A stretch of 64,000 nt of DNA from Riptortus pedestris (GCA_019009955.1 CM032229.1:143181501-143245500); one strand, 5' to 3'. Numbered from the stretch's first letter, positions 22,701 through 34,910 are shown. The notes: generated by a model from the sequence alone, not told the origin. Program-made: numbers and translations.

Positions 22701-25700
22701 AACATTTAGTAACAACGTCCTTCAAGAGCCTCTTGGCAAGTAAATAAGAAAACAAAATAGAATAAAATAAATGGAATAAGTAAATGGATGAAATAATAAA
22801 AGGGAATGCTTTCATGACTCAGGAATTAAACTATATACAGACATTAAAAGTCTTCTAGTACCATCGGAAGAATTAGAAGTTGGACTCTTCAGTTACCTTA
22901 ATGATTGCCTCGAGTCATGAACAAAGAAACAGCCCAACAAGTCTTAGTTATTTCACAATAATGTTATTATTATAACATAAGAAGTCATCCAAATAAATAA
23001 GCATTACTCTCAAATACGCACGTTTTCCATATTCAAAAGCCGCGAATGGTCATATTTTCCAATATTATATTTTATTTTCTTCCCAGCTCATAGTAATGGA
23101 ATTCATAAAATAATCATGAAAGCTGGTTGTTTAGTATTAAGTACTATTCGAAACTATCCAGAACGAATTTACTTTACTCTCTCATTATTCAGACTATGGA
23201 TTTTATTACTATTACTTGAAAACATTACCGATTGTGCCAACCATGAAAGGCTAACTTGTATTTCGCAATGAATTTCATCTGCAAAAACTAATGGGATATT
23301 GAATAGCCAGCAAAGTGGTTATTTAAATTTATATCGGCAAATGCAATAGAGTTCCTTCATAAATACTCCCGCGAACGTGGCGTTGCTAATCTCTTACAAG
23401 TTTTAATATTAACTTGGAAATTAAACATTATGATTCCCAAGAAAAGCTGTTAATGCGGCGCGGTTTATACGAGACACACCTTATATTGCTGTTAAAAAGG
23501 AATTACATCCAGAAAATATGCCGTGTTATTAAATTCCCTTAATGTGAAATATATTTTTAGAAAAGTACATTTTCTGCTGTTTTCCCTTTCATTTTTTATT
23601 TTTTTTTTTTGCAATCTCTTTAGACTTCAATGCCCAACTGAGTAAGAAAAATAATAAACCAATTTCTATTAACAGGCGACTTTTACGGGTATTTTTCAAA
23701 ATATAGCTGTTAAACTCAATTATTAAAACCTTATGCTGATAAAAAAACATATTTTTCATAAGTTCCCTCGCAAATCAAAATTTGGTGGATTAACCATTGA
23801 CGGCATGTATCCTTAATGATGGCATGTATCCCTGAATAATTATTTATTTATTTTAATATTGCAAAAAAAAAATACGCTTAACTTTTTGAAACGGCTTTTA
23901 GTGCTCAATTTACGAAATTCCTGATACCTACTCATTGATCAATACCATAAAATATACTGTTCAAAAAAACACTTCAACAATCATACAAGTAAATCATTAG
24001 TTTTGAGTGTTTAATATGTATAAAGTAAAAAATGACTTAACAAATCGATGGCGGAAGATAAACAAGAAATGAAAATATCAATTTTTTATTAGAATCATTT
24101 TTATTTTTCAATTAGTTTCACATCAATATGGCGCCTCAACAAGAGAACATAAGAGGACTAAAAGATAAATACAACATCGGCTACATCGTTATAAACGACA
24201 CACTAGCTGTGGCAGTCAGAGAATGGCTTACAAATTATAACGGGTCAAGTCAGATGATTTTGTTCGATATGTCACAAAATAAAAATATTGATATATATTT
24301 CCCACCATCGATTAGTTGAATGAATTTAAATAGATCACATTTTCACAAAGTAATAAATAGATCATAAAGAAATATACAATTTTTTTTTTTATATTGACTT
24401 AATTTTTATTATAAACTAACGGTTCCATTAATCATCAGAATCATAGTATAGATTTAAGACACGAGCAATTATAATATAAATTTGTTAAACTTTTAAGTTA
24501 CAGAGCAAAAATTGAATTATGATTTTTTAAAAGAAAGATATTAGCTTTTCTAAGTTAACTAAAATTGATCGAAAAATGTTTTGGGTATTTGATACTCAGA
24601 ATATAGAAATTGGTAGTCATATTTTTTTTCGGTTTTCTGCCAACAAGTTTCTATCATATATATGTTTTTCTTTAACTGGTATATATTTTTTTTTTAATGT
24701 TTTCTTTTGGCAGCCCTTGATACTTAAAATATATTCACTTCCAAAATTCCTTGTTTAACTTTATCACTAAAAGTTAACGGGCACCATTAATCAATTTCTG
24801 GGTGTGTGTGTTTATGTGATTGTGTAGAACGATTTTAAGAATGAAAAATAATGTAGAAAACATGATCACAAGGCTTTTAAGTGGGTTCGGCTACACCTTC
24901 CTCCATTGACCTCTGTAGCCGGAATTTATGATTTTAAGAAATCATAGCCACACTCGATTGGGATTCGTCATATTTTAACAAGTAAGAGGTGAGCTCGTGA
25001 AACGAAGACGTGGAGTAGATTGTTTCCCAAAGGGCCTCATTATAACCAGGGAGAGGGTTCGGAAAATTCTTCAGTGGTCGGCAGCTTGCCTCTTATAGAT
25101 CCATTGTCTTTCATCATACTCAAGGGATGTCATGAGGATGGAATCACTACACTCCCTCTTCAAAACTGGTGCCAAAATGCTAGCGAGCGCATGAACTAAA
25201 TTTCTCTGCATTATTCAAGAGGAGTCAAGTCCTGAGTGCCGTAGAGGAGTCAACAATTGACCTCAGGCTCTGTCTCTCTCACTCACTGAGCGTGTGTAAA
25301 ACTTTAATTAAAAACATGTAGTTAAGAGGAGCCAATGAGGTGTAACCTAAATCAGTTGAGCTTTATTCAGCAGAAAACATAAATAATCCAAAATTAATAA
25401 CTTATGTGACGAATGATGGACATACTGAACGTCTTTGAATAAGTCGTAAGAGTGTCTTCATCCTCAGATTCTATAGGGGTTGGATTTAGGGGTTGAAGAC
25501 AGAGAGGGGATGGAGCATAGATAATTTCCTATATGTAAAGAGAAAGGGAGATGAGCAAGAGGGATCGACCCTTAAGAGGAGGGCTCAGTTCCTACTCCAA
25601 GATATTTTATTCAGGAGAACCTTATAAATAACACATCCCTTGCAGGATATCGAATTTTAAATAATGAATTAAGGTGACCTTTAATTTATTAAATAAGACC

Positions 25701-27565
25701 CTGGGAAGGGGGTTCGGTCGGGGTGCAGTGCCTTTTGAGTCGGGGGTGTTTTCGGAGAAGTTTCTATTAGTAATGCATGAATTTCGAGAAGAGGGGGGGG
25801 GCGGCCGGGTCGGTTTGGACCGGAGGAGCTATAGCATGCGTCTCCTCTCTGTGCTATAAAGCTGCTCAAATATTAACCCTAGCTCGCAACTCATGCAGGT
25901 AGACTGTAGAAATAATTCAGGTTTTCGCTGAGCCTCTTCGCCCCCGAACAGCGCACACGTGTTTGTGGGCCGACCTCAAGTGTCGTCCTAGAAGCCCCGT
26001 AGGTCGGCTCTAGGTCAGGGGGGTCGATGGGCGACTTGTTGCCCGCCTACAAACCGTTCGAGTCACGTGACTTTTGCTTGAGCTGATGGGTATAGTTTGA
26101 CTGAAGGGAAGGTACTTAATAATATTCGATTCATATTTACGAGCTTGTTATCGGTGCATTAGACATAATAAAAAAAAAAAAACCCGTCTAATTTACTATC
26201 AGGTGATACCTTCCTTCTGAACCATTCTATATGATCTGTAGCAAGGTTTTCTACAGATGTCAGTTCAGCGCCTTCTAAACTTCTGATCGCCCATTCGCCA
26301 GTGTTGACTAGACTGCCATTCCAACAAGATGCTCCATCTAGACTCAGTATCCTTATAACTTATTTGTGATTCCCGACTCATTCAACACCTCTGCAAGGCT
26401 GAATGGGGAATATCCTTTTACAGTCTCTCATCTAGAAGTTTCGAGTCGGATTCTGATCAGTGCCCAGCACAATGACTTCTGACCAGATCCATTTAGAGAC
26501 AAATGTTCACATTCTGATAGCTGACGATCACCTTCACTAAGATTGAAATCCTCTTAAACTCCCAACCACTTTGTTTGCTTACAGAAGATCCAGGAAATTT
26601 TGATTTCCTCACACTGAGTCTCTTTGGTTGGCACCTCCTGCCCATCTGCCTCATTTCAAGGTCGAATCTCACACTACCAGTTGTAGATTCGTGCAACCAA
26701 AATCGCCTACGTTTGGGTGAGGTGACAAAAGGAGTAGAGAACCAAGTGAATTCGCAACATAGGTCTCCAGCCAGATGATCAGGAAGACGCTGTCACCTTT
26801 CCCACCAGGAACACGAATGCCTTTTCTGGTCGATATGATGTAATCTGCATTGTTGATGATAGGGCGTATTCGGGTAAAACGTTCGCTCGGTGCTCCATCT
26901 GTTGTATTAATAATATTTCTTACTAGTAGTAGTATCACTTTTCCAAGCTGACTGATCAAAGAACGTTGGGTAGGGTTTGTGTGAAGTAGTTTTTATTGTA
27001 GAAAATTGATTTTTCCTTGTTTTTTTTTTCGAGTTGTAAATATTTTTACTCCCATATACACAAAACAGGAAGTTCTATTTTCAATTATTTTATTTACGCA
27101 TACGATTTTAAATTATAATGCTTGCAGCGCTATTTTATATAGAATTATTTTAAGTTCTGGCTGTTAGGTAGCTGCAGAAGTTATTCTTCATTATTCAAGT
27201 GCAAATCTCTTCTTACTTTGTCATAAAATGGTTAGTGTTACTGGTTTAAAAACCAGCTAATGAGGACACCACATGCATTTCAAAATTTGTGGCTTTGTTA
27301 TATTTCTTTCAAAATTATTTCGTTTCGAATGTGGTATACTATATCTCAGTAATCCATGAGGTCAAAATAATTTATAGATATTTTGTGATAAAATAACAAG
27401 TTACTATACAAATATTTTTTTATCTCTAATAGCTATGGAAAAATATAAAAAATTTTTTATTATTTTTTCTAACTTCTAGATCACCCTATAGTCGATTTCC
27501 ATTAAAAGAGGAGTTGTACAACTAGATGTTTCATCAGTCCTAAATTTAGTAGAGTTAATCGTTTA
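22701..27565. other. Longest span without recognised repeats in the left half; no supported gene
   Basis: AT-rich sequence with short unrecognised frames. 25690-26060 is G+C-rich and includes GTGCTATAAAGCTGC, a TATA-like motif of unknown meaning. 26490-26960 has overlapping frames on both strands (67-96 codons) without recognisable domains. 24950-25330 resembles 13975-14090. I see no splice-supported gene structure. Confidence 0.4.
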
Positions 27566-28354
27566 TAGTAGATTTCACTTTAGGGAAATCGACTATTGAG
27601 ATTGCACTCATGACGCAATTTTCGAAAAATGGTCCTTTCAAAACTATATATGTTTGTCTGATAATGCAGTAGCAGTCGTATTTTTTTATCGTAATGATAT
27701 TGAATATTTAAATGTTTTATATAAAACTAATGGCTAAGTTTGTTAACGGCTAAAATCGGAACAGGGGGAGGGGGCGGGTGCCTGAGAGAGGAATTTTAAA
27801 CATTCAAAATATATGCATTATGATGAGTTGGATCTAAATACTATATAGAACTTATTTGATTGCAAATGTAAAGTTTTATAAACGTTGTTATATACACTAT
27901 TTCTCGATCTCGACTATTGACCGAGATATTTCCAATTTTTAGTTGACAGCGTTCAGTAAACCCTCAATTATACAATATGTCATTACGTCATGAAACGCCT
28001 TATTTCGAGCTTAAACACCAAATGTTGTTTTCAACGGGCCTTTTTTATGTTAGTTACACGCAAATGTTTAGAGTGATGACGCACTTAATGAAGATATTAG
28101 GATCATGAATCAAAAATGTTTATTTCTTATATACCATACTCGATATTTTCCTTTTTCATTCAACACTAATGGTCATATTAATTAATGTCTGAATTCAGAC
28201 CAGGGGTAGTGGGGAGCGTTAGAGGGGAGGGGTTCAAAAATTAAAAAATCTACCTTATATTTTGAAATAAAGAGTGTAAAGCGAGATGAGAACAGTAGCG
28301 TCACACGAGCACGAGAGAAATCTGTATACTTTACGTAGTTCCTGCGTAACGAAC
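27566..28354 (+). mobile_element. GTCCGTC-family long copy (789 bp)
   Basis: Starts TAGTAGATTTCACTTTAGGGAAATC and ends TTTACGTAGTTCCTGCGTAACGAAC. It contains the first module (GTTAACGGCTAAAATCGGA, G run, ATTGACCGAGATATTT) and then the related second module (ACCATACTCGATATTTTC, AATGTCTGAATTCAGACC, G run, TCAAAAATTAAAAAATCT). The duplicated internal architecture is easiest to see here. Confidence 0.85.
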
Positions 28355-28438
28355 GTTTGAGTTATGGGATATACGTACATAGATGTCACGTCGAAATGGA
28401 TCCAAATGTACTTGGGAATCTCCAAACCCATAAAAAAA

Positions 28439-29010
28439 TTCGTCACGCAGGGGCTGCGTAAAGTAAGCAGATTTCCCACGTGAAGTTTTACAATAGAGAA
28501 ATCTGCCTAATAACAACTGTAGTAGTAAGAAACCTCTAAACCTAAAACATTATTTAGGGCGTAATAACCCAGTAGTTTCTAGCCCCAAAAAACAGTTAAC
28601 CTAACCTCTAAACCTATTCAGGAGGGACGAATAGTTAAGGAAACGCCCGCCAGAGCTCTCTGCGGAAAGTCCGAACATAGCCTACTGGTGACCACACGCA
28701 GAATACAAATGCAGAACTATATCGTTAATATTCAAGATGCAGAATAAAAGTATATAGAACAATATTTATAGTAAATTTAATTTGCAATAAGATTTATTCT
28801 ATACAATGTTTCGATCCGACGCATAATAACGGAGATATTTTTAATTTTCAAAAATCCCCCCTCTAAACCCCCCCTCTCACTGGTCCGATTTCAGCCATTA
28901 ACGAACTTGATCTTTCTTTATACATAAAACGAATAAATTCCGAGTTTGGTAACGATCAAACAAAAAAATTGCTGCCGCTAGTGCGTTAACAGACTAAATA
29001 TTATATATTA

Positions 29011-29088
<78 letters not shown>
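28439..29088 (-). mobile_element. GTCCGTC-family copy, left half, split by a PLE/LTR insertion
   Basis: Starts TTCGTCACGCAGGGGCTGC and carries the whole first module down to GAACTTGATC, TTGCTGCCGCTAGTGCGTTA and a (TA)n tract (about 28994-29088). It then stops at the 3' end of the minus PLE. The missing right end, GAACGGACCTCATTTTCGTC to the CTGCTA terminus, appears at 33990-34127. The copy was evidently split at its TA tract. Confidence 0.85.
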
Positions 29089-29090
<2 letters not shown>

Positions 29091-29140
29091 ACGGAAGGAT
29101 CAAAAAGGTCAAACCACTCCACTCTTAATATTTCTTTATT

Positions 29141-29188
29141 ACAGGCAAAGTACTTTCGGGGCGAACCGTCCCATCATCAGTGCTCTGT
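29141..29188 (-). ncRNA. Type I hammerhead ribozyme in PLE 3' region, core intact
   Basis: The minus strand reads ACAG-A-GCA (stem I 5'), CTGATGA, stem II TGGGACG/CGCCCC, GAAA, palindromic stem III GTAC, TT at the cleavage site, then TGC-CTGT, which pairs with GCA and ACAG. All core bases of the CUGANGA...GAAA...UH consensus are present. The 4-nt palindromic stem III favours cleavage from tandem or dimeric RNA, as known for PLE and retrozyme hammerheads. Confidence 0.88.
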
Positions 29189-29458
29189 GACACAACATTT
29201 ATAGTTTTCAAAAACATGTAATATCTATATGAATACAATTAAATAAATAAAAAAAATATATAAAAGTCAACAAAGGTAGTCGAATATTAAAAAAAAAACA
29301 AACAAATATATAAAACGCAATGCTACACTTATGACTATAGAAACGTTACAAATAAATATTAAAAGCAATAAATAACAAACAAAATAACTAGGAGATGGAG
29401 AGGAACTGACCTAAGCGTTGGTTCCTATTGAGCCGACATCTCCGGCGAGACTGGGAGC

Positions 29459-30848
29459 CTACTCGTACTCGGCCAGGGCGGCTACTGCAGAGGACGGCAC
29501 ATGCCTGAGCACGCCCCCTCCCCCACTAATATTAATATTTTTATCTTCTAGCGATGTCCATCCTGATCCATAACTGTTTCTACAACTAGATCCATTGTCT
29601 TCCTTTGCCAAGGTGGTCGAGCACCTCTCGAACTCAACGGCATTTGCTTCATGGCCTTCATTTATCATGTGTTTACGATACCTCCGAAGTCTTGGTGGAA
29701 AGGTGCTCTTTTAATCTACTTCTTAGCTTCCTTCACTTTGCCCCACATATGAGCTTCCGCCAAGGTCAGGCAAGCAACCCGATACACACCAGATCTAACC
29801 AGTGGATCGACCATCCTTAATCCCTTGGGAGCATATGTTTTTATGGAGCTTAGACTTCGATAGGCAGTACGAGGCAACCTTTTCCAGCATGCGTCCTATC
29901 TTCTCAAAATTTACCTAGGTATGGGATGCTGAGTAGGCCCACAGGATTTACGTGTCTCTCTCTCGCCTTCTTTAAATTCATCTTGGACCATCTTTGCAAA
30001 TCGGCGCTCCATGACTTTATCCACCATTCTCCTCATCGTACCCATTGGCTGTTGCGATTTGTTTTGATGTACTTAAACTCGCCTTTGAAAATCCTCTGTC
30101 TGCCCAACGGGATACTCAGAGTCGGTTTATCAAGTACGTGATGCCTGAAGCTTTATATTGAGGATGGCTGGTGGTACGAATCAGCAAGGGATCATGATGG
30201 CAGTGTCGGTATGGCTTCCTATAAATGTTGAAGGAGTGAGACGGCCCTTTCCTTGAAATAACCAAGTTAGGAAACTCAACTATCCCTCATTCTCCATTCT
30301 CCAAAGTAAACTTTAGCTGCCTATGTGCCAACAGTTGACATAGTCCATAAGACCACCCTTAACATATCATTCTCAGCCCCCGAATAACTTATGATGATGT
30401 CATAAACATAAAGCCCCCCCAGAAATTGATATGATTTCGGTATGGGTTGCGATTAGACATCAAATATTGCATTCCAAATAATCCATAAAAACAACTCCGC
30501 AGCTAGTGGGCTAATCGCAGATCCCATCACAGAGGCCGTTTTCCAGGGCATCAAAAACGTCCCCTGAATCACTTTGAAAAAATTTTGGCCTCAACATACC
30601 TGAAGAAGATCTAGGAACTCTTTGGCTATTTACTGGGTTCAGTTTTCTTAATTTTTGAAAAACAAATCAAAAAAACCCTCACCACGTCCTTGGGGGGAAT
30701 GTTAGAAAACATGTTCTGTGCGTCCAATGATGCCCAAAAAACCGGTTGGAGGGATATTTGCTGTTCGGATTATTGATTTTCTTAATCAAGTCTGAAGTGT
30801 TTTTCAAAGAAAAACTGGGTTTGAAATCTACCAGGGTTTTAAATTTGT
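29459..30848 (-). pseudogene. PLE reverse transcriptase / GIY-YIG endonuclease, decayed
   Basis: Only the C-terminal part remains open: MINEGHEANAVEF to the stop at 29459. Upstream, out of frame, are the counterparts of VYRVAC, of HRTAYRS, and of the RT end region including the YVDD neighbourhood near 30390-30430. Several frameshifts and stops break the frame. The + copy has the same order, so this is the same family. The RT would copy element RNA; the GIY-YIG domain would nick target DNA. Confidence 0.82.
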
Positions 30849-31059
30849 ACACTAGTTGTTAATCCTATTAGCTCTAATTCTGCTAGCATTGATAACGCTA
30901 CTAATGACAATTCCCATTGTATTGACACTAGTACTACTGGCCCTTTAAATTGTAATACGAGCTCTCCTAGACTTTTAAATTGCGAGGAGTTTGGAAAATA
31001 AAGACTGGATGTTGGTACTGTAAATTGCATTCAACAAACCAGAGTAATTAATTTAAGTA

Positions 31060-33070
31060 TGTCAATTTGGGAGACCGAGGAATTAAACATTTTAAATAAA
31101 GGGTTACAGTATTGTTTAAGAAAACATTCCTTCTAAAAAGGATATTGTGAGCCTTATGGCAGCTGTTGAAGTTCCATATCTTGTTGACAGCCCAGGAGAT
31201 CCGATTTTGGTTCGGGAAGTGGGGATTGAAATAGAGAAGTTTATAGCAAATCAAATTCCGGAAAACATAGATCGAGTTCTGAATTAAAAGTTCTTAAAAG
31301 AATTAAAAATGAAATTGAAAAGATAAACAACCTAATAGTTAGAAAGGATTTGCAAAAAGCAGATAAGGGTTAAATCAAGCGTAATTATGCCAAGACTAAT
31401 GTATGTTGAAAAATCATCTGCCCTCTTGGAGGATTTAGGTTGTAAGCAGTTTAAATCAGGACCCCACTGAACAGTATATTTATAACAATACGGTCAGGCA
31501 ATCCTTAAGTCAATATCTCATATTTTCCAACCGTATGATAAATAAAACCAGCTAATTCAAATGTAACCCCCTGCCCCCGCTTCTCTATTGTCTACCAAAA
31601 ACTCATAAAGACAATATTCCCATGAGACCTAATCGTGTCGTTTGCCTCATCCCCCACTGAAAAATTAGCCAAAAAAAACTAGTGTTACAAATTTAAAACC
31701 TGGTAGATTTCAAACCAGTTTTTCTTTGAAAAACACCTTCAGACTTGATTAAGAAAATCAATAATCCGTACAGCAAATATCCCTCCAACCGGTTTTTTTT
31801 GGCATCATTGGACGCACAGAAACATGTTTTTTCTAACATTCCCCCAAGGACGTGGTGAGGGTTTTTGATTTGTTTTCCAAAATTTAAGAAACTGAACCCA
31901 GTAATAGCCAAAGAGTTCCTAGATCTTCTTCAGGTATGTTTAGGCCAAAATTTTTTCAAATTTCAGGGACGTTTTTTATGCCCTGGAAAACGGCCTTGTG
32001 ATGGGATCTGCGATTAGCCCAACTAGCTGTGGGTGCGGAGTTGTTTATGGATTATTTTGGAATGCAAATATTTGATGTCCTAATCGCATCCAACCCATAC
32101 CGAAAATCATATCAATTTCTGGGGGCGTTATGTTGATGACATCATCATAAGTTATTCGGGGGCTGAGAATGATATGGGGGGTCTTATGGACTATGTCACA
32201 ACAGTGCCATAGGCAGCTAAAAGTTTACTTTGGAGATGGAGATGAGGGGAGTAGAGTTTCCTAGACTTGGTTATTATTTCAAGGAAAGGGCCGTCTCACT
32301 CCTTCAACATTTATAGGAAGCCTACCGCCACTGCCATCATGATCCCTGACTGATTCGTACCACCATCCTCAATATAAAGCTTCAGGCATCACGTACTTGA
32401 TAAACCGACTCCTGAGTATCCCCGTTTTTTTGGCAGAAGAAAAAAAGGATTTGTTCAAAGCGAGTTTAAGTACATACAAACAAATCGCAACAGCCAATGG
32501 GTACGATGTAGAGAATGTGGATAAAGTCATGGAGCGCCGATTTGCAAAGATGGTCCAAGATGAATTAAAGAAGGCGAGAGAGAGACTCGTAATCCTGTGG
32601 GCCAACTCATCATCCCATACCTAGGTAAATTTTCTGAGACTGAAGAATAGGACGCATGCTGGAAACGGTTGGCCATCGTACTGCCTATCGAAGTCTAAGC
32701 TCCATAAAACATAAGCTCCCAAGGATTAAGGATGCGGTCGATCACTGGATAGATCTGGAGTGTATCGGGTTGCTTTTCCTGACTTGCGGAAGCTCATATG
32801 TGGGGCAAAGTGGAAGGAAGTAAGAAGAGATTAAAAGAGCACCTTTCCACCAAGACTTCGGAGGTACGTAAACCACATGATAAATGAAGGCCATGAAGCA
32901 AATGCCGTTGAGTTCGATGGTGCTCGACCACCTTGGCAAAAGGGAAGACAATGGATCTAGTAGAACATGTTATGGATCAGGATGGACATGCTAGAAGATA
33001 AAAATATTAATATTAGGGGGGAGGGGGGCGTGCTCAGGCATGTTCCGTCCTCTGCAGTAGAACGCGCCTG
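31060..33070 (+). pseudogene. PLE reverse transcriptase / GIY-YIG endonuclease, decayed
   Basis: Across several frames: ELNILNKGLQYCL near 31078; IEKFIANQIPENIDRVL near 31230; an ADKG motif near 31360; LPPLLYCLPKTHKDNIPMRP near 31570 (RT finger motif); RYVDDIIISYSGAEND with catalytic YVDD at 32129-32140; NIYRKPTA near 32310; TYLINRLLSIP near 32393; VYRVA...LTCGSSYVGQSGRK near 32763 (GIY-YIG motif); HMINEGHE near 32876. Many frameshifts and stops make it inactive. The open stretch 32397-32624 is its longest intact piece. Confidence 0.88.
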
Positions 33071-33345
33071 GCCCGAGTAGGCTCCAGTCTCGCCGGAGAT
33101 GTCGGCTCAATAGGAAACCAACTCTAGGTCAGTTCTCTCCATCTCCTAGTTATTTTGTTGTTTATTGCTTTTAATATTTTATTTGTAACGTTCTAGTCAT
33201 AAGTGTAGCATTGCGTTTTATATATATTAGTTTTTGTTTTTTTTTAATATTCGACTACCTTTGTTGACTTTTATTTATTATTTTTTATTTATTTATTTAT
33301 TCATATAATATATTACATGTTTTTGAAACTATAAATGTTGAGTAC

Positions 33346-33392
33346 ACAGAGCACTGATGATGGGACGGTTCGCCCCGAAAGTACTAGCCTGT
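33346..33392 (+). ncRNA. Type I hammerhead ribozyme in PLE 3' region
   Basis: CTGATGA at 33354-33360, stem II TGGGACG/CGCCCC, GAAA at 33377-33380, stem III GTAC, then TA. The outer stem I half ACAG/CTGT is kept, but the inner UGC has lost a base relative to the minus copy, so cleavage may be weaker. Confidence 0.8.
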
Positions 33393-33483
33393 AATAAAGA
33401 AAATATATTAAGAGTGGCGGTGTTTGACCATTTTGATCCTTCCGTTGATGATGGACCTCCACCAGCCAGCACAAATCCAGAGA

Positions 33484-33505
33484 GATATATATATATATTT
33501 ATATA

Positions 33506-33556
<51 letters not shown>

Positions 33557-33944
33557 TATATTGATGTGTTATTTATTTTTATTAATATTTATATTTTTTC
33601 TATGTACCGGCTACTTCTCAGGGTCTTATATTGCACGGCAAGCATTTTTGTGTCCACCATCTCTGCTGTAAGAGCTAATTTATCTATTTGATCAGAGATA
33701 TAGCACATTTAGACTAGATAATTAAAGAAACACTTACTCTCTCGTTGCATCTTGGGAGTCGACTGCCAATTCTTGTCCTCCGAGATTGACTCTTGGACTC
33801 ACAGGGCTCCTGTCCGTCCCTTGACAGGTGCTGCTTCCTCGTTGAAAGCCTAGTACTAATTACTCTGATCTCATAGATATAGAGAGACAGCGGAGTACCT
33901 CTGGCTCGACCGTTACAATATATCTATATTATATATATATATAG

Positions 33945-33981
<37 letters not shown>

Positions 33982-33990
33982 ATATATAAT
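33484..33990. repeat. (TA)n tract, split by a solo LTR
   Basis: TA-rich sequence at 33484-33561 and 33918-33990 on both sides of the LTR. It is probably the continuation of the TA tract of the split GTCCGTC copy. Confidence 0.85.
33562..33917 (-). mobile_element. Solo LTR (356 bp) of a second family
   Basis: Bounded by TGATGTGTTATT and GACCGTTACA, so TG...CA on either strand, with ATAT at 33558-33561 and 33918-33921. On the minus strand it starts TGTAACGGTCGAGCC and ends with AATAAA-like motifs, so I favour minus. It lacks the CAGTGCG-rich leader of the other two LTRs. Because the flanks are TA repeat, the ATAT duplication alone is weak evidence. Confidence 0.7.
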
Positions 33991-34127
33991 ATAAATGTAT
34001 ATCATTTTGAACGGACCTCATTTTCGTCATCTCCTGGGTAGGATCGATGGACATTTGAAGAAATTTTTCGAAACTCGCATCATGAGGACGACCTCAATAG
34101 CTGATTTTCCTCAAGGGAAATCTGCTA
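33990..34127 (-). mobile_element. GTCCGTC-family copy, right half of the split element
   Basis: GAACGGACCTCATTTTCGTC, TCCTGGGTAGGATCGATGG, CTCAATAGCTGATTTTCC and GGGAAATCTGCTA form the standard end. It completes the copy that starts at 28439. Confidence 0.85.
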
Positions 34128-34910
34128 AAACCTAAGTTTTTCGCGAGTACAATAACTCTTTTTAAGGATGTTTAACGGGTGCATATAATCGCATCCGATT
34201 AATGTATAATCGGGTGCATTACGGGGTCTCAGTAATTGAACAGAATAAGTTCAATTTGTTATTATTTTGAAGCACATTCTGAGACACACTGAATTCCAAT
34301 GAATGACTGAGGACATAAAAAAAAACGTGAGACTTATGTCAACGGAAGCCGTCTAATGGGTCTTCTGAAAGCTAGTGAAGGATAAGGCGATGATGATCCT
34401 GTAATACAACAGCTAACATCTGGTAATGAGAGTGATGCATAATGCAGTTTTGAAGACCACGCCCCTTCATCACTTCAACCGACCTACCTATTATAATACT
34501 ATTAATATGCAACGTGCACCGACAGTAGAACTACATGCATTAATAGATGTTCTTCTACATTTCAGGTGAAAAACCTCTTAATGATGGAGGTACATCACTT
34601 TCTTGAAGGATTTAAATGCTTTATTTAAATTAGATCATGTTTGCATGACGATTATCATATGAAAGGAGAACCCAACCCGAGAACTACAATGTAAATGAAT
34701 TGTTAATTAGAAAGTCGGTAGTTTTAAATTAATATGACTTCCATGTTACTATAGAACATTTTGCTGACAATTATTAGAAGGAGTTGAAATTCGCAATTCC
34801 TTTTGCATAATGACTACAGCTAGTAAGCACGTCAGATCAACAGTAAAGTGATATTTCTGCATAATTAGCCATGGAAAGGGGGAGGTACTACCTAATTGAA
34901 TAAATAAAAA
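34128..34910. other. Unassigned non-coding span
   Basis: No supported gene or repeat. Confidence 0.5.

Larger units (their letters stand above)
29089..30848 (-). mobile_element. Penelope-like retroelement, 5' truncated copy
   Basis: On the minus strand it carries the C-terminal half of a PLE reverse transcriptase, a GIY-YIG endonuclease region and the 3' UTR with a hammerhead. It ends with CCTTCCGTTGA against a TA tract. It is highly similar to the + copy at 30849-33481 but inverted relative to it. The 5' junction lies at the palindrome ACTAGT near 30850. Confidence 0.9.
30849..33481 (+). mobile_element. Penelope-like retroelement, longest copy
   Basis: Contains in order an N-terminal coding region, RT, GIY-YIG, and a 3' UTR with a hammerhead, ending GTTGATGATGGACCTCCACC and CAAATCCAGAGAGA at a TA tract. 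It lies 5'-to-5' with the minus copy. PLEs are known to occur in inverted and tandem partial arrangements. Both ends of the pair abut TA repeats, so no target duplication can be read. Confidence 0.9.

Noticed and set aside
26493..26959. Overlapping minus-strand frames of 67 and 96 codons as a possible exon pair
   Set aside because: No recognised domain, a frame change between them, and competing frames on the + strand. The evidence is too weak for a gene.
33357..33671. 104-codon + frame
   Set aside because: It runs through the PLE hammerhead region and a TA microsatellite (isoleucine-tyrosine run), so it is not a gene.
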